Origin: Pseudomonadota bacterium
Lineage (GTDB): Bacteria; Myxococcota_A; Polyangia; Polyangiales; Ga0077539
DNA: 13,266 nt
Direction of reading: 5' to 3'
Assembly: GCA_023428035.1 (NCBI GenBank)
Contig: JAEYZO010000915.1
Coordinates: forward strand, 1 to 13,266
Of the stretch, positions 1 through 8,556 are shown in pieces (within the stretch, counting starts at the first letter, position 1; every line of letters begins with the position of its first letter). The position numbers were made by a program, and so were the translations under genes. The notes under the pieces are model-generated. The model saw only the letters and a program-made list of their open reading frames with translations. It ran no database searches and was not told the origin of the DNA.

Positions 1-467
1 CGAGCGGTGACGCGCCCCCCGTCGTGAGCGCCCCTCCCGCGCGGCCGACGGAGCCTCCCGCGACGATCACCCCACGCTTCGTCGCGACGCCTCCTCCCCG
101 CGTCACCGAAGGTGGAACCCCCGTCACCCGCGTGCTCGCCTGGGTCACCGTGGGCGGCGCGGCGCTCGCGCTGGGCTCGGGCCTCGCCGCGATGGCGATC
201 CGCGACGCCGCCGCCGAGACCTGGAACGACGACAGCCAGTGCCTCGCCGGCGGTCGCACCCGCGAGCAGAACTGCGCGAGCGACCGCGAGCTCGCCAGCA
301 CCGCCAACGGGCTGATGATCGGCGCCTTCGTCGCCGGCGGGGCCTTCGCCGTGGGCGCGGCGGTTCTCTTCCTCGCGTCGCCCTCGTCGTCGCGGGAGCG
401 GCCCGTGCGCGTCTCCTTCGACCTCGGCCCGGGCCGCGCGGGCGTCGGCGTCTCAGCGCGCTTCTGA
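1..467 (+). CDS. 3' end of Pro-rich protein with two C-terminal membrane helices
   Basis: The reading frame is open from the first full codon (base 3) to the TGA at 465-467, so the 5' end almost certainly lies outside the window. A GTG at 24 is in frame but has no clear ribosome site, and I do not take it as the start. Counting from that GTG, residues 1-35 are rich in Pro, Thr and Ala. A hydrophobic segment (about 37-59) follows, then a polar loop with two cysteines (C73, C84), a second hydrophobic segment (about 96-118) and a short tail ending in Arg-Phe. From memory, this pattern of paired helices, a charged Cys-containing loop and a Gly-rich tail ending in Phe closes many myxobacterial TPR or PEGA surface proteins. 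The N-terminal domain that would settle the function is not visible. The two cysteines could form a disulfide. The 3' end overlaps the oppositely directed oxidoreductase gene by 15 bp. Confidence 0.7.
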   Translation, partial: SGDAPPVVSAPPARPTEPPATITPRFVATPPPRVTEGGTPVTRVLAWVTVGGAALALGSGLAAMAIRDAAAETWNDDSQCLAGGRTREQNCASDRELASTANGLMIGAFVAGGAFAVGAAVLFLASPSSSRERPVRVSFDLGPGRAGVGVSARF

Positions 468-1469
468 CTCCGCGCTCACGGCGATCGCGATCTTCCCCCG
501 GGTGCGGCCCGTCTCGATCGCGCGGTGCGCGTCGGCGATGCGCTCCAGCGGGATCACCTCCGACACCGCGGGCTTGATCGCGCCCGCCTCGCACAGCGCG
601 ACCAGCTTCGCGAGGCGCTCGCCGTCAGGCACCCGCACCACCGTCGCGTAGCGCGCGCCGTGACGGAGCCTCGTGACCGCGGCGCGTCGCACGAGCCCGA
701 GGCCCACCGCGAGCGCCCCGAAGGAGGGCCCCCACCTCGTCGCCGCCTCGGGGAGCCCGGTGTTGATCGACACCAGGGTGCCGCCGCGCTTCACCACCCG
801 CAGCGAGCGCTCGAAGACCTCTCCGCCGACGGCGTCGAGCACGAGGTCCTGGGGCTCCAGCGCCGTGGTGAAGTCCTCCGCGGTGTAGTCGACGACGCGG
901 TCGGCGCCGAGCTCGTGTACGAAGCCTGCGTTGCGCGCGCTCGCGGTGGTCGACACCGTCGCGCCGAGGCTCTTCGCGAGCTGGATCGCCACGCACCCCA
1001 CGCCCCCCGCGCCCGCGTGGATGAGCACCGACTGCCCCGCGCGGAGGCGCCCCGCGTCGACGAGGCAGCCCCACGCGGTGAGCCCCACCAGCGGGAGCGT
1101 CGCGGCCTCGGCGAAGCTCCACGCTCGGGGCTTGATCGCGAGGGCGCGCTCGTCGACGGCGCACAGCTCCGCGAAGGTGCCGGGGCGTCGGTGCGTCGGG
1201 CTCGCGATCACGGCGTCGCCGGGCTTGAAGCGCGTCACCCTCGGGCCGACGGACTCCACCACGCCCGCGAGGTCCATCCCCGTGATCCAGGGGAGCGGCC
1301 AACGGATGACGGCGCGCTGGTAGCCCGCGCGGATCTTCGCGTCGACGGGGTTGATGCTCGCGGCCGCGACGCGCACCAGCACGTCCCTCGGGCCGGGGGT
1401 GGGTTCAGGGACCTCGTCGATCCGCACCGCCTCGGGCGGGCCGTAGGCGTGGAGCCTCGCTGCGCGCAT
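453..1469 (-). CDS. Zinc-free medium-chain NADPH:quinone oxidoreductase-like protein
   Basis: This 338-residue protein matches the zeta-crystallin / quinone oxidoreductase branch of the medium-chain dehydrogenase/reductase family. The N-terminal GroES-like fold includes NPVDAKIR (40-47) and GMDLAGVV (64-71). The Rossmann fold carries the nucleotide-binding turn HAGAGGVG (151-158), followed by the typical ELGAD (186-190). The Cys/His ligands of zinc alcohol dehydrogenases are absent, so NADPH-dependent reduction of quinones or activated alkenes in the cytosol is likely. The substrate cannot be told. The start at 1469 (MRAARLHAYG) gives the usual family length and N-terminus. A longer open frame continues upstream to 1844, but it runs antisense through the lipoprotein gene and has no family resemblance. 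The gene diverges from the lipoprotein gene with 28 bp between starts, and its stop overlaps the preceding gene. No clear ribosome site is seen. Confidence 0.9.
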   Translation of the reverse strand: MRAARLHAYGPPEAVRIDEVPEPTPGPRDVLVRVAAASINPVDAKIRAGYQRAVIRWPLPWITGMDLAGVVESVGPRVTRFKPGDAVIASPTHRRPGTFAELCAVDERALAIKPRAWSFAEAATLPLVGLTAWGCLVDAGRLRAGQSVLIHAGAGGVGCVAIQLAKSLGATVSTTASARNAGFVHELGADRVVDYTAEDFTTALEPQDLVLDAVGGEVFERSLRVVKRGGTLVSINTGLPEAATRWGPSFGALAVGLGLVRRAAVTRLRHGARYATVVRVPDGERLAKLVALCEAGAIKPAVSEVIPLERIADAHRAIETGRTRGKIAIAVSAESEAR

Positions 1470-1497
1470 GGGCCGCTTCGTACTACAACCCCGCGCC

Positions 1498-3075
1498 ATG
1501 CGTCGGACCTCGCTCGCCGCGATCGCCGTGCTCACCGCGGCCTGCAACCTCTCGGGCAACACCTCCACCGGCACGCAGACCCCCGCGACGCAGCCCAGCT
1601 CGGGCGCCTCCGCCGAGGCCGACGCGGGCGGCGCATCAGGCGACGAGGAGGTGCGCGCGCTCGTCACCGAAGCGCTCACGCCGCAGCTCTGCCCGAGGCT
1701 CCTCGGGTCCTTCCTGGGTCTCCCTGGCGAGGGCACCGCCGAGGGCCCCGCCGCGGGCACGCTCCCCTCCGCGGGGCGCTGGTGGATCCGCCAGTGCACC
1801 GCGCGCGTCGTCGACGGACGGATGCAGCTCACCCTCGGCGGCAACGGCTGGCTCTGGGTCGACCGTCAGTCCGACGGCTTCCGCGTGCGGCAGTACCTCC
1901 TCTTCGACGCGAGCGCGTCCTTCGGGGCCGACGTCACCGTGGGCTACGACCGCGCGCGCCGCGTGGCCTCGCTGTGGATGACCCCCCGCGACGGCGTCGC
2001 CGCGAACATCACCCCGCGCGGGACGGTGAGCGCTTCGCCCACGGGCTTCTTCTCTCGCCTCCTCGGCGGCGTGGCCGCGGTGACGGGCACCTCCGTCGAC
2101 GAGCGCGCGCGGCAGCAGGCGGGCGAGCTCGGCTCGCGGCAGCTCCGCGAGCGGCTGGGCGTGGGCTTCACGATGACCGTGGCCCTCGACACCCGGCAGG
2201 TGGACTTCATGGTGGGCGCGCTGCGCCGCGGGCAGGTGCCCGAGCGGCCCTTCCCCGCGGCGGCGAACGGGCCGTGGGTGGTGAACCAGCGCTCGACGGT
2301 GTGGCCCGGCGGCCTCGACGTGGTCGGGCCCTTCGACCCGGTGAGCGACGGACGTCTCGGCCTCGACATCGCGCTGGAAGAGGGCGACGGCGCGGTGGTC
2401 ACCGCCGTGTGCGCCGAGACCCTCGGTCGCTACCTCGACGCGCGCTTCCGCGACCCGGACGCGACGCCCGAGCCGCCGCGGGGAGCGCCGGTGATCGAGC
2501 TCGCGCCGGGGCAACCCGCGCAGCACGTCACGCTGCCCTTCAACGCGCCGGGCGCGGTCGACTCCCACGGCTGCCGCGTGGCGCTCTTGATGTCTCCGCG
2601 GGCGAACAGCGGGCTCGCCGCGAGGATGCGCTACCGCGTCGCGCCCGACCCCGCGGAGCCGAGCGCGACGCAGGCGCCGCGGCGGGTGCGGATCCAGGTG
2701 GTGGGAGCTTCAGTGCGCGCGACCAACCCGAGCGGTCAGCAGTGGGACGTGATCGGCGGAGAGGCCGACCTCACGGTGGTGACCGCGTCGGTGCCGCTTC
2801 GGAGAGAGGTCGACCGCAGCCCGGTGGTGGCCGACCGCAACGAGGCCCGGTGGGACCGGTGGCTGCCCGGCGCCTGGGAGCTCGGTCGGGACCTCCCGCT
2901 GCGCTTCACGGTCTTCGACGACGACGCCACGACGCGGGAGCTCGTGGGCTTCGCCGACCTGGAGCCGGGCGCCGTGCCCGCCGAGGCGGGGGAGGTCGCG
3001 TTGCCGCTGCGCTCGCAGGGCGCGGTGCCGGTGCAGACGGGCGTGCTGCGGCTGCGCGTGGAGCCGTCGCGGTAA
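1498..3075 (+). CDS. Secreted lipoprotein with a possible C-terminal C2-like domain
   Basis: The 525-residue protein starts MRRTSLAAIAVLTAAC, a classic lipoprotein signal with an LTAAC lipobox (cleavage before C16). Asn at +2 gives no inner-membrane retention signal by the E. coli rule, which may not hold here. Residues 17-48 are a Ser/Thr/Gly/Ala linker. I do not recognise the middle (about 50-330). The C-terminal part (about 397-522) resembles a C2 beta-sandwich: RIQVVGASV, then a WDVIGGEADLTV stretch (416-427), and RFTVFDDDATTRELVGFADL (469-488), whose acidic cluster sits where C2 domains bind calcium. The C2 call is by motif shape only. An in-frame ATG at 1468 would add ten residues before the signal peptide. 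The 1498 start is preferred because it puts MRR directly before the hydrophobic core. The kinase gene follows on the same strand after 73 bp, but co-transcription is unproven. Confidence 0.85.
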   Translation: MRRTSLAAIAVLTAACNLSGNTSTGTQTPATQPSSGASAEADAGGASGDEEVRALVTEALTPQLCPRLLGSFLGLPGEGTAEGPAAGTLPSAGRWWIRQCTARVVDGRMQLTLGGNGWLWVDRQSDGFRVRQYLLFDASASFGADVTVGYDRARRVASLWMTPRDGVAANITPRGTVSASPTGFFSRLLGGVAAVTGTSVDERARQQAGELGSRQLRERLGVGFTMTVALDTRQVDFMVGALRRGQVPERPFPAAANGPWVVNQRSTVWPGGLDVVGPFDPVSDGRLGLDIALEEGDGAVVTAVCAETLGRYLDARFRDPDATPEPPRGAPVIELAPGQPAQHVTLPFNAPGAVDSHGCRVALLMSPRANSGLAARMRYRVAPDPAEPSATQAPRRVRIQVVGASVRATNPSGQQWDVIGGEADLTVVTASVPLRREVDRSPVVADRNEARWDRWLPGAWELGRDLPLRFTVFDDDATTRELVGFADLEPGAVPAEAGEVALPLRSQGAVPVQTGVLRLRVEPSR

Positions 3076-3148
3076 GCGCTTATCGAAGCGGGTCGGGGCC
3101 TCGCCGGAAAGTTGTCGCCGCGCGCGCGGAGCCGCTACGCGACCCGGC

Positions 3149-4129
3149 ATGGAGCACGGACGGGTCGGGGGTCGCTACCGGGTCGAGCGCGTCGCGGGCA
3201 GCGGCGGCATGGCGACGGTCTACCGCGCGACGGACCTCGCCGATGGCCGCCCCGTCGCGATCAAGCGCATCATCGACCGCCTCCGCGACGACCCCTACGC
3301 GCGCGAGCTCTTCGCCGACGAGGTGCGGGTCACCCGCGCCCTCGCGCACCCGCGGCTGGTCTCGCTGCGCGAACACGGCGAGGACGAGCACGGACCCTGG
3401 ATGGCCCTGCGCTGGGTCGAGGGGCTCGACGCGCGGCGCCTGGTGGCCCTGCGGAAGGTCCCGCTCCCCACCGGCGCGGTGATGGCGATGGCGATCGACG
3501 CGCTGGGCGCGCTGCGGTCGATCCACGGCGCGGGGGTGATCCACCGAGACGTCGCGCCCGCCAACGTGCTGCTCGGCATCGACGGCACGGCGTGGCTCGC
3601 GGACCTGGGCCTCGCGCGCTCCCTCGCCCACGCGCGCGCCGAGGCGCCGGGGACCGTGAAGGGCAAGATCGGCTACCTCGCGCCGGAGGTGCTCCGCGGC
3701 GGGCTGCACGGCGTGAGGGCCGACCTCTATGGCTTCGGCGCGGTGCTATGGGAGTGCCTCGCGGGCCGCAGGCTCTTCGCCGACGTGATGGGGCAGACCG
3801 CGCTCGCGCGGGCCTTCCTCGAGTCGCCTCGCCCGCTGCTTCGCACGGTGAACCCGAAGGTGCCCGACGCGGTGGCGCGGGTGGTCGACGCGACGCTCGC
3901 CCTCGACCCCGACGCGCGCCCCCCGAGCGCGACGGCCCTCTCCGACGCGCTCGTGCGCGCGGCGCACCGGTCGGAGGTGACCCCCTCGCACGACGAGCTG
4001 GCGGTGGTCACCTGGGGCGCGGCGACCTTGCACCCCGAGGGGCCGCGGTCGATCGAGGCCCGACGTCGCTCGCGGCTGTCGCGCGCGCGCACGCTGCACG
4101 ACCGCTCGGGCCAGCGCGTGGCGGTGTAG
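3149..4129 (+). CDS. Soluble eukaryote-like Ser/Thr protein kinase
   Basis: The 326-residue protein is a kinase domain with a short tail. The Gly-rich loop AGSGGMATVY lies at 16-25, the ATP lysine is K39 (AIK) and the C-helix glutamate is probably E58. The catalytic loop HRDVAPAN is at 132-139 (base D134, N139). The metal motif is DLG (152-154) instead of DFG, and GYLAPE (175-180) ends the activation segment. D192 and R257 match the conserved F-helix Asp and late Arg. All residues needed for phosphotransfer are present, so it should be active. The usual loop Lys of HRDLKPEN is Ala, a pattern I associate with myxobacterial HRDVSPQN kinases. T169 is a plausible activation-loop phosphorylation site. 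There is no membrane segment or sensor domain; the tail (272-326) is basic and Ser/Thr-containing, so the kinase should be cytosolic. It follows the lipoprotein gene by 73 bp and ends 5 bp from a convergent gene. Its substrate is unknown. Confidence 0.95.
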   Translation: MEHGRVGGRYRVERVAGSGGMATVYRATDLADGRPVAIKRIIDRLRDDPYARELFADEVRVTRALAHPRLVSLREHGEDEHGPWMALRWVEGLDARRLVALRKVPLPTGAVMAMAIDALGALRSIHGAGVIHRDVAPANVLLGIDGTAWLADLGLARSLAHARAEAPGTVKGKIGYLAPEVLRGGLHGVRADLYGFGAVLWECLAGRRLFADVMGQTALARAFLESPRPLLRTVNPKVPDAVARVVDATLALDPDARPPSATALSDALVRAAHRSEVTPSHDELAVVTWGAATLHPEGPRSIEARRRSRLSRARTLHDRSGQRVAV

Positions 4130-4134
4130 CGCGG

Positions 4135-4494
4135 CTACGACGCGAGCGTGGCGTTCGGGTGCTTCGCCTCGAAGTGCCGCACCGCCGCGGAGCCCACCGC
4201 GCGCACCGAGGCGGCGTAGAGCGCGGGCCGAGCGAGCCAGCCCACCACGGGTACGACCCCAGCGAGGGCGCCCACGGTCTTCACGCCGACGTTCTTCGCG
4301 CCGGAGAGGGCGACGAGCTTGAGCGCGCCGCGGTCGTCGAGGGGCTCGCCGTAGGCGCGGGCGATGTCGGCGACGAGCTTCACCTCGGCCGCGGTGATCG
4401 CCATCGACACGCCCGGGACGGGCACCATCGAGCCGAGGCCCGCGCCGCGGGCGTACTTCGAGATGAGCGAGTCGCAGTGTTCACGCGCCAGCAT
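4135..4494 (-). CDS. Small DUF697-like protein
   Basis: This 119-residue protein resembles the DUF697 domain found at the C-terminus of some GTPases (YcjF-type) and in stand-alone bacterial proteins. The recognisable parts are ISKYARGAGLGSMVPVPG (11-28), KLVADIARAYGEPLDD (39-54) and a closing glycine-rich hydrophobic stretch VGALAGVVPVVGWLARPALYAAS (74-96) ending in VRHFE. Two hydrophobic blocks (about 19-45 and 66-100) suggest membrane contact, but there is no signal peptide. The start at 4494 is favoured by a GGAGG ribosome site 10 nt upstream. The frame stays open back to 4575, but that extension runs through the tRNA-Val gene and is not credible. It lies 23 nt downstream of the tRNA on the same strand, so it is probably made from the same transcript. 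The biochemical role of the family is unknown to me. Confidence 0.78.
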   Translation of the reverse strand: MLAREHCDSLISKYARGAGLGSMVPVPGVSMAITAAEVKLVADIARAYGEPLDDRGALKLVALSGAKNVGVKTVGALAGVVPVVGWLARPALYAASVRAVGSAAVRHFEAKHPNATLAS

Positions 4495-4504
4495 CGGGGT
4501 GGTG

Positions 4505-4509
4505 CCTCC
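4505..4509 (-). promoter_or_regulatory. Ribosome binding site of the DUF697-like gene
   Basis: The minus strand reads GGAGG here, 10 nt before the ATG at 4494. It lies between the tRNA 3' end (4518) and the gene, which fixes the start downstream of the tRNA and rules out the longer open frame. Confidence 0.75.
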
Positions 4510-4517
4510 GTCGTGGG

Positions 4518-4589
4518 TGCGCGGGACAGGGGTCGAACCTGCGACTGCCTGCGTGTAAAGCAGGAGCTCTGCCACTGAGCTACCCGCGC
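4518..4589 (-). tRNA. tRNA-Val (anticodon UAC)
   Basis: The minus strand folds into a complete 72-nt cloverleaf. The acceptor stem GCGCGGG/CCCGCGC is fully paired (4583-4589 with 4519-4525). The D arm is GCTC-AGTGGCA-GAGC. The anticodon arm is CCTGC-TTTACAC-GCAGG, giving anticodon TAC (UAC, Val codon GUA). The variable loop is the 5-nt CAGTC. The T arm is GCAGG-TTCGACC-CCTGT, with one G-U pair. The discriminator is A (complement of 4518). The following bases are CCC, so CCA is not encoded and must be added enzymatically. The gene sits 47 nt after the lon stop and 23 nt before a small protein gene, all on one strand, so it may be cut from a longer transcript. In a genome with such strong G/C third positions, the decoded GUA codon should be rare. 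Confidence 0.96.
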
Positions 4590-4593
4590 GTCG

Positions 4594-4621
4594 GGCGCAA
4601 AGGTCTAACGGGTTTCGCGCC
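4594..4621 (-). other. Weak inverted repeat between lon and tRNA-Val
   Basis: GGCGCAAA (4594-4601) can pair with TTT-C-GCGCC (4613-4621), apart from one bulged C, around an 11-nt loop. It could be a lon mRNA end or a processing structure ahead of the tRNA 5' end. The stem is short and no T-run follows, so a terminator call is not secure. Confidence 0.25.
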
Positions 4622-4636
4622 AGAAGACCAGCGCCG

Positions 4637-7120
4637 CTACGGGGACGAGGGCGCGCCCACCCCGCTGCCCGAGGGGCTCGAGGGCGTGGACGAGGGGTCG
4701 CCCGGCTGCACGGCGACGCCGTCGCGGTACTCCAGCGGGCGCGGGCGGCCGCCGAAGAGCTGCTCGGCGTCGGAGAGCACCAGGGCCTCGCGCAGCACGT
4801 CGTCGATGTGCTCGGCGAGCACCACCCGCATGGACTTCAGCACCCGACGCGGCACCTCGCGCAGGTCCTTGCGGTTGTCCTTCGGGACGATGACCGTGGT
4901 GATGCCGCCGCGGTGCGCCGCGAGGAGCTTCTCCTTGAGCCCCCCGATCTCGAGCACGCGCCCGCGCAGGGTGATCTCGCCGGTCATCGCCACGTCGCGT
5001 CGCACCGGCGCGCGCAGGAGCGCCGACACCAGCGAGGTCGCCATGGTGATCCCCGCGCTGGGCCCGTCCTTCGGGATCGCCCCCTCGGGGAAGTGGATGT
5101 GCACGTCGACCTTCGAATAGAACTCCGGGTCGAGCCCGAAGGCCTTCGCGCGAGAGCGCACGTAGCTCATCGCGGCCTGAGCGCTCTCCTGCATCACGTC
5201 ACCGAGCTTGCCCGTGATGATGAGCTTGCCCTTGCCCGGCACCACGGCCACCTCGTTCGCGAGGAGGTCGCCGCCGAAGGCCGTCACCGCGAGCCCCGCC
5301 GTGAGCCCCACCTCGTCGTGCTGCTCCAGCCGCCCCACCCGGTACTTCGGCACCCCGAGGAAGCCCGGCACGTCGCGCGCGTTCACCACGAAGGCGGTGT
5401 CGGGCGGCGAGGTGAGCACCCTCCGCGCGATCTTGCGCATGAGGCTCCCGACCTCGCGCTCCAGGCTCCGCACGCCGGCCTCGTGCGTGTAGTGGTTGAT
5501 GATGGTGCGCAGCGCGCTCTCGGTCACCTCGACCTTCACCTCGTCGAGGCCCGCGTCGCGCCTCTGCCGCGGGACCAGGTACTTCACCGCGATGTTGAGC
5601 TTCTCGAACTCGGTGTAGCCCGTGAGCTGGATGACCTCCATGCGGTCCTGCAGCGGCAGGGGGATGCCGCCGAGGGTGTTCGCCGTGGTCACGAACATCA
5701 CGTCGGAGAGGTCGTAGTCGAGGTCGAGGTAGTGGTCGTTGAAGGCCTCGTTCTGCTCGGGGTCGAGCACCTCCAGCAGGGCCGCCGCGGGGTCGCCCCT
5801 GAAGTCGACCGACATCTTGTCGACCTCGTCGAGGAGGAACACCGGATTGCTCGTGCCCGCCTTTCGGAGCGACTGAACGATCTTGCCCGGCAGCGCGCCG
5901 ATGTACGTGCGGCGGTGCCCGCGGATCTCGGCCTCGTCCCTCACCCCGCCCAGGGAGATGCGGACGAACTTGCGCCCGGTGGCGCGTGCGATGGAGCGCG
6001 CGAGGCTGGTCTTGCCCACGCCGGGCGGGCCCACGAGGCAGAGCACCGGGCCCTTGAGCTTCTGCGTGAGCGCCTGCACCGCGAGGTGCTCGATGATGCG
6101 CTCCTTCACCTTCTTCAAGCCGTAGTGGTCCTCGTCGAGGATCTTCTCGGCCTCGACGACGTCGCGGCGCTCCTCGCTCTTCTCGTCCCACGGCAGCGCG
6201 AGCACCCAGTCGATGTAGTTCCGTACGACCGTCGCCTCGGCGCTCATCGGCTGCATCATCCGCAGCTTCTTGATCTCCTTGCGGACCCTCGAGAGCGTCT
6301 CCTTGGGCATCTTGCGACCCTTGAGCTTCTCCTCCAGCTCCTGGATCTCGCTCTTGAACTCGTCCCTCTCGCCGAGCTCCTTCTGGATCGCCTGCATCTG
6401 CTCGTTCAGGTAGTACTCCTTCTGGGTGCGCTCCATCTGTCGCTTCACCCGGGAGCGGATCTTCTTCTCCACCTGAAGGATCTCGATCTCGGCCTGCATC
6501 ACCTCGTGCAAGCGCTCCAGGCGCTTCACCGGGTCGGCCATCTCCAGCAGCGCCTGCCGGTCGTTGAGCTTGATGCTCCCGAGGTGCACCACCACCGAGT
6601 CGGCGAGGCGACCGGGCTCGTCGATGGTCTGCACCGTGAGCAGCATCTCGGGCGGCACGCGCTTGTTGAGCTTGACGTAGGTCTCGAAGGTCGACTGCAC
6701 CGAGCGCATCAGCGCCTCGATCTCGACCGACAGGGGCTCGGGCTCGACCACGGGCTCGACGTCGACGACGAAGTGCGAGTCGACCTCGTCGTGCCAGCGG
6801 CGGATCACCCCGCGGTGGCGGCCCTCCACCAGCACCTTCACCGTGCCGTCGGGCAGTCGGTGGAACTGGTGGATCGTGCCCACCGTGCCGTGCTCGTAGA
6901 TGTCCTCCGGCGCCGGGGCGTTGGTGCGCGCGCGCTTCTGCGCGGCGAGGAAGAGCTCCTTGTCGCCCTGCAGCGCGGCGTCGATGGCCGCGATGCTCTT
7001 CTCGCGCCCCACGAACAAGGGCACGACCATGTACGGGAAGACGATGATGTCGCGGAGCGGCAGGAGGGGCAGCGCCTGCGCGGCCGAGCGCGCGTCGCCC
7101 TCGCCCTTGGAAGAAGACAT
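4637..7120 (-). CDS. lon: ATP-dependent protease Lon (LonA type)
   Basis: This 827-residue protein is full-length for LonA, the cytosolic hexameric AAA+ protease that degrades misfolded and regulatory proteins. The N-terminal substrate domain begins LPLLPLRDIIVFPYMVVP (17-34), and a helical coiled region spans about 190-290. The AAA+ module has Walker A GPPGVGKT (364-371) and Walker B VFLLDEVDK (427-435, D431/E432). The S16 protease domain carries PKDGPSAG with nucleophile S688, and K731 in GGLKEKLLAA is the dyad partner (spacing 43, as in E. coli S679/K722). A Ser/Pro-rich tail (about 805-827) extends past the usual end. The start at 7120 is supported by CTGAGAGG 8 nt upstream. It follows clpX by 46 nt, with a perfect palindrome between them. 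tRNA-Val lies downstream. Confidence 0.98.
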   Translation of the reverse strand: MSSSKGEGDARSAAQALPLLPLRDIIVFPYMVVPLFVGREKSIAAIDAALQGDKELFLAAQKRARTNAPAPEDIYEHGTVGTIHQFHRLPDGTVKVLVEGRHRGVIRRWHDEVDSHFVVDVEPVVEPEPLSVEIEALMRSVQSTFETYVKLNKRVPPEMLLTVQTIDEPGRLADSVVVHLGSIKLNDRQALLEMADPVKRLERLHEVMQAEIEILQVEKKIRSRVKRQMERTQKEYYLNEQMQAIQKELGERDEFKSEIQELEEKLKGRKMPKETLSRVRKEIKKLRMMQPMSAEATVVRNYIDWVLALPWDEKSEERRDVVEAEKILDEDHYGLKKVKERIIEHLAVQALTQKLKGPVLCLVGPPGVGKTSLARSIARATGRKFVRISLGGVRDEAEIRGHRRTYIGALPGKIVQSLRKAGTSNPVFLLDEVDKMSVDFRGDPAAALLEVLDPEQNEAFNDHYLDLDYDLSDVMFVTTANTLGGIPLPLQDRMEVIQLTGYTEFEKLNIAVKYLVPRQRRDAGLDEVKVEVTESALRTIINHYTHEAGVRSLEREVGSLMRKIARRVLTSPPDTAFVVNARDVPGFLGVPKYRVGRLEQHDEVGLTAGLAVTAFGGDLLANEVAVVPGKGKLIITGKLGDVMQESAQAAMSYVRSRAKAFGLDPEFYSKVDVHIHFPEGAIPKDGPSAGITMATSLVSALLRAPVRRDVAMTGEITLRGRVLEIGGLKEKLLAAHRGGITTVIVPKDNRKDLREVPRRVLKSMRVVLAEHIDDVLREALVLSDAEQLFGGRPRPLEYRDGVAVQPGDPSSTPSSPSGSGVGAPSSP

Positions 7121-7141
7121 CCGAAAGACCTCTCAGGGGGC

Positions 7142-7157
7142 ACGCGCCGCGGCGCGT
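7142..7157. repeat. Perfect 16-bp palindrome between clpX and lon
   Basis: ACGCGCCGCGGCGCGT equals its own reverse complement. It lies 9 bp past the clpX stop and 21 bp before the lon start, in the lon leader. In RNA it would give a 6-bp GC stem with a CGCG loop and no T-run, so it is not a typical terminator. In DNA it could be an operator half-site pair or a cruciform. In GC-rich DNA such a palindrome could also arise by chance. Confidence 0.6.
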
Positions 7158-7166
7158 CGCCGAGCG

Positions 7167-8444
<1,278 letters not shown>

Positions 8445-8519
8445 GGTGCGCGCCTTGATCCACGACCGCGACCGCCCCGCCCCTCAGGGCCATCACGGCG
8501 ACCGCGGCGACGAAGGGCG

Positions 8520-8549
8520 AGTCTAGTCACGCCCACTGCAGCCCGGCAA
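8520..8549 (-). promoter_or_regulatory. Possible clpX promoter
   Basis: On the minus strand TTGCCG (8544-8549) and TAGACT (8520-8525) are separated by 18 bp, each matching four of six positions of the sigma-70 consensus. The site lies in the 160-bp clpP-clpX gap, about 75 bp before the longer clpX start. In DNA this GC-rich, any AT-containing hexamer stands out, but the match is modest. Confidence 0.3.
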
Positions 8550-8556
8550 GCAACCG

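Noticed and set aside
453..1469. Zinc alcohol dehydrogenase
   Set aside because: The catalytic and structural zinc cysteines are absent; the protein fits the zinc-free quinone oxidoreductase branch.
1481..1489. TACTACAAC as a -10 box for the lipoprotein gene
   Set aside because: It is too close to the start codon and has no matching -35 box.
3077..3090. CGCTT-ATCG-AAGCG hairpin after the lipoprotein stop as terminator
   Set aside because: The stem has only 5 bp and no T-run follows; it is too weak to call.
525..3482. Plus-strand open frame of 985 codons
   Set aside because: It runs antisense to the oxidoreductase and out of frame through the lipoprotein and kinase genes. The product is Arg/Ala/Gly-rich with no family pattern, a typical shadow in very GC-rich DNA.
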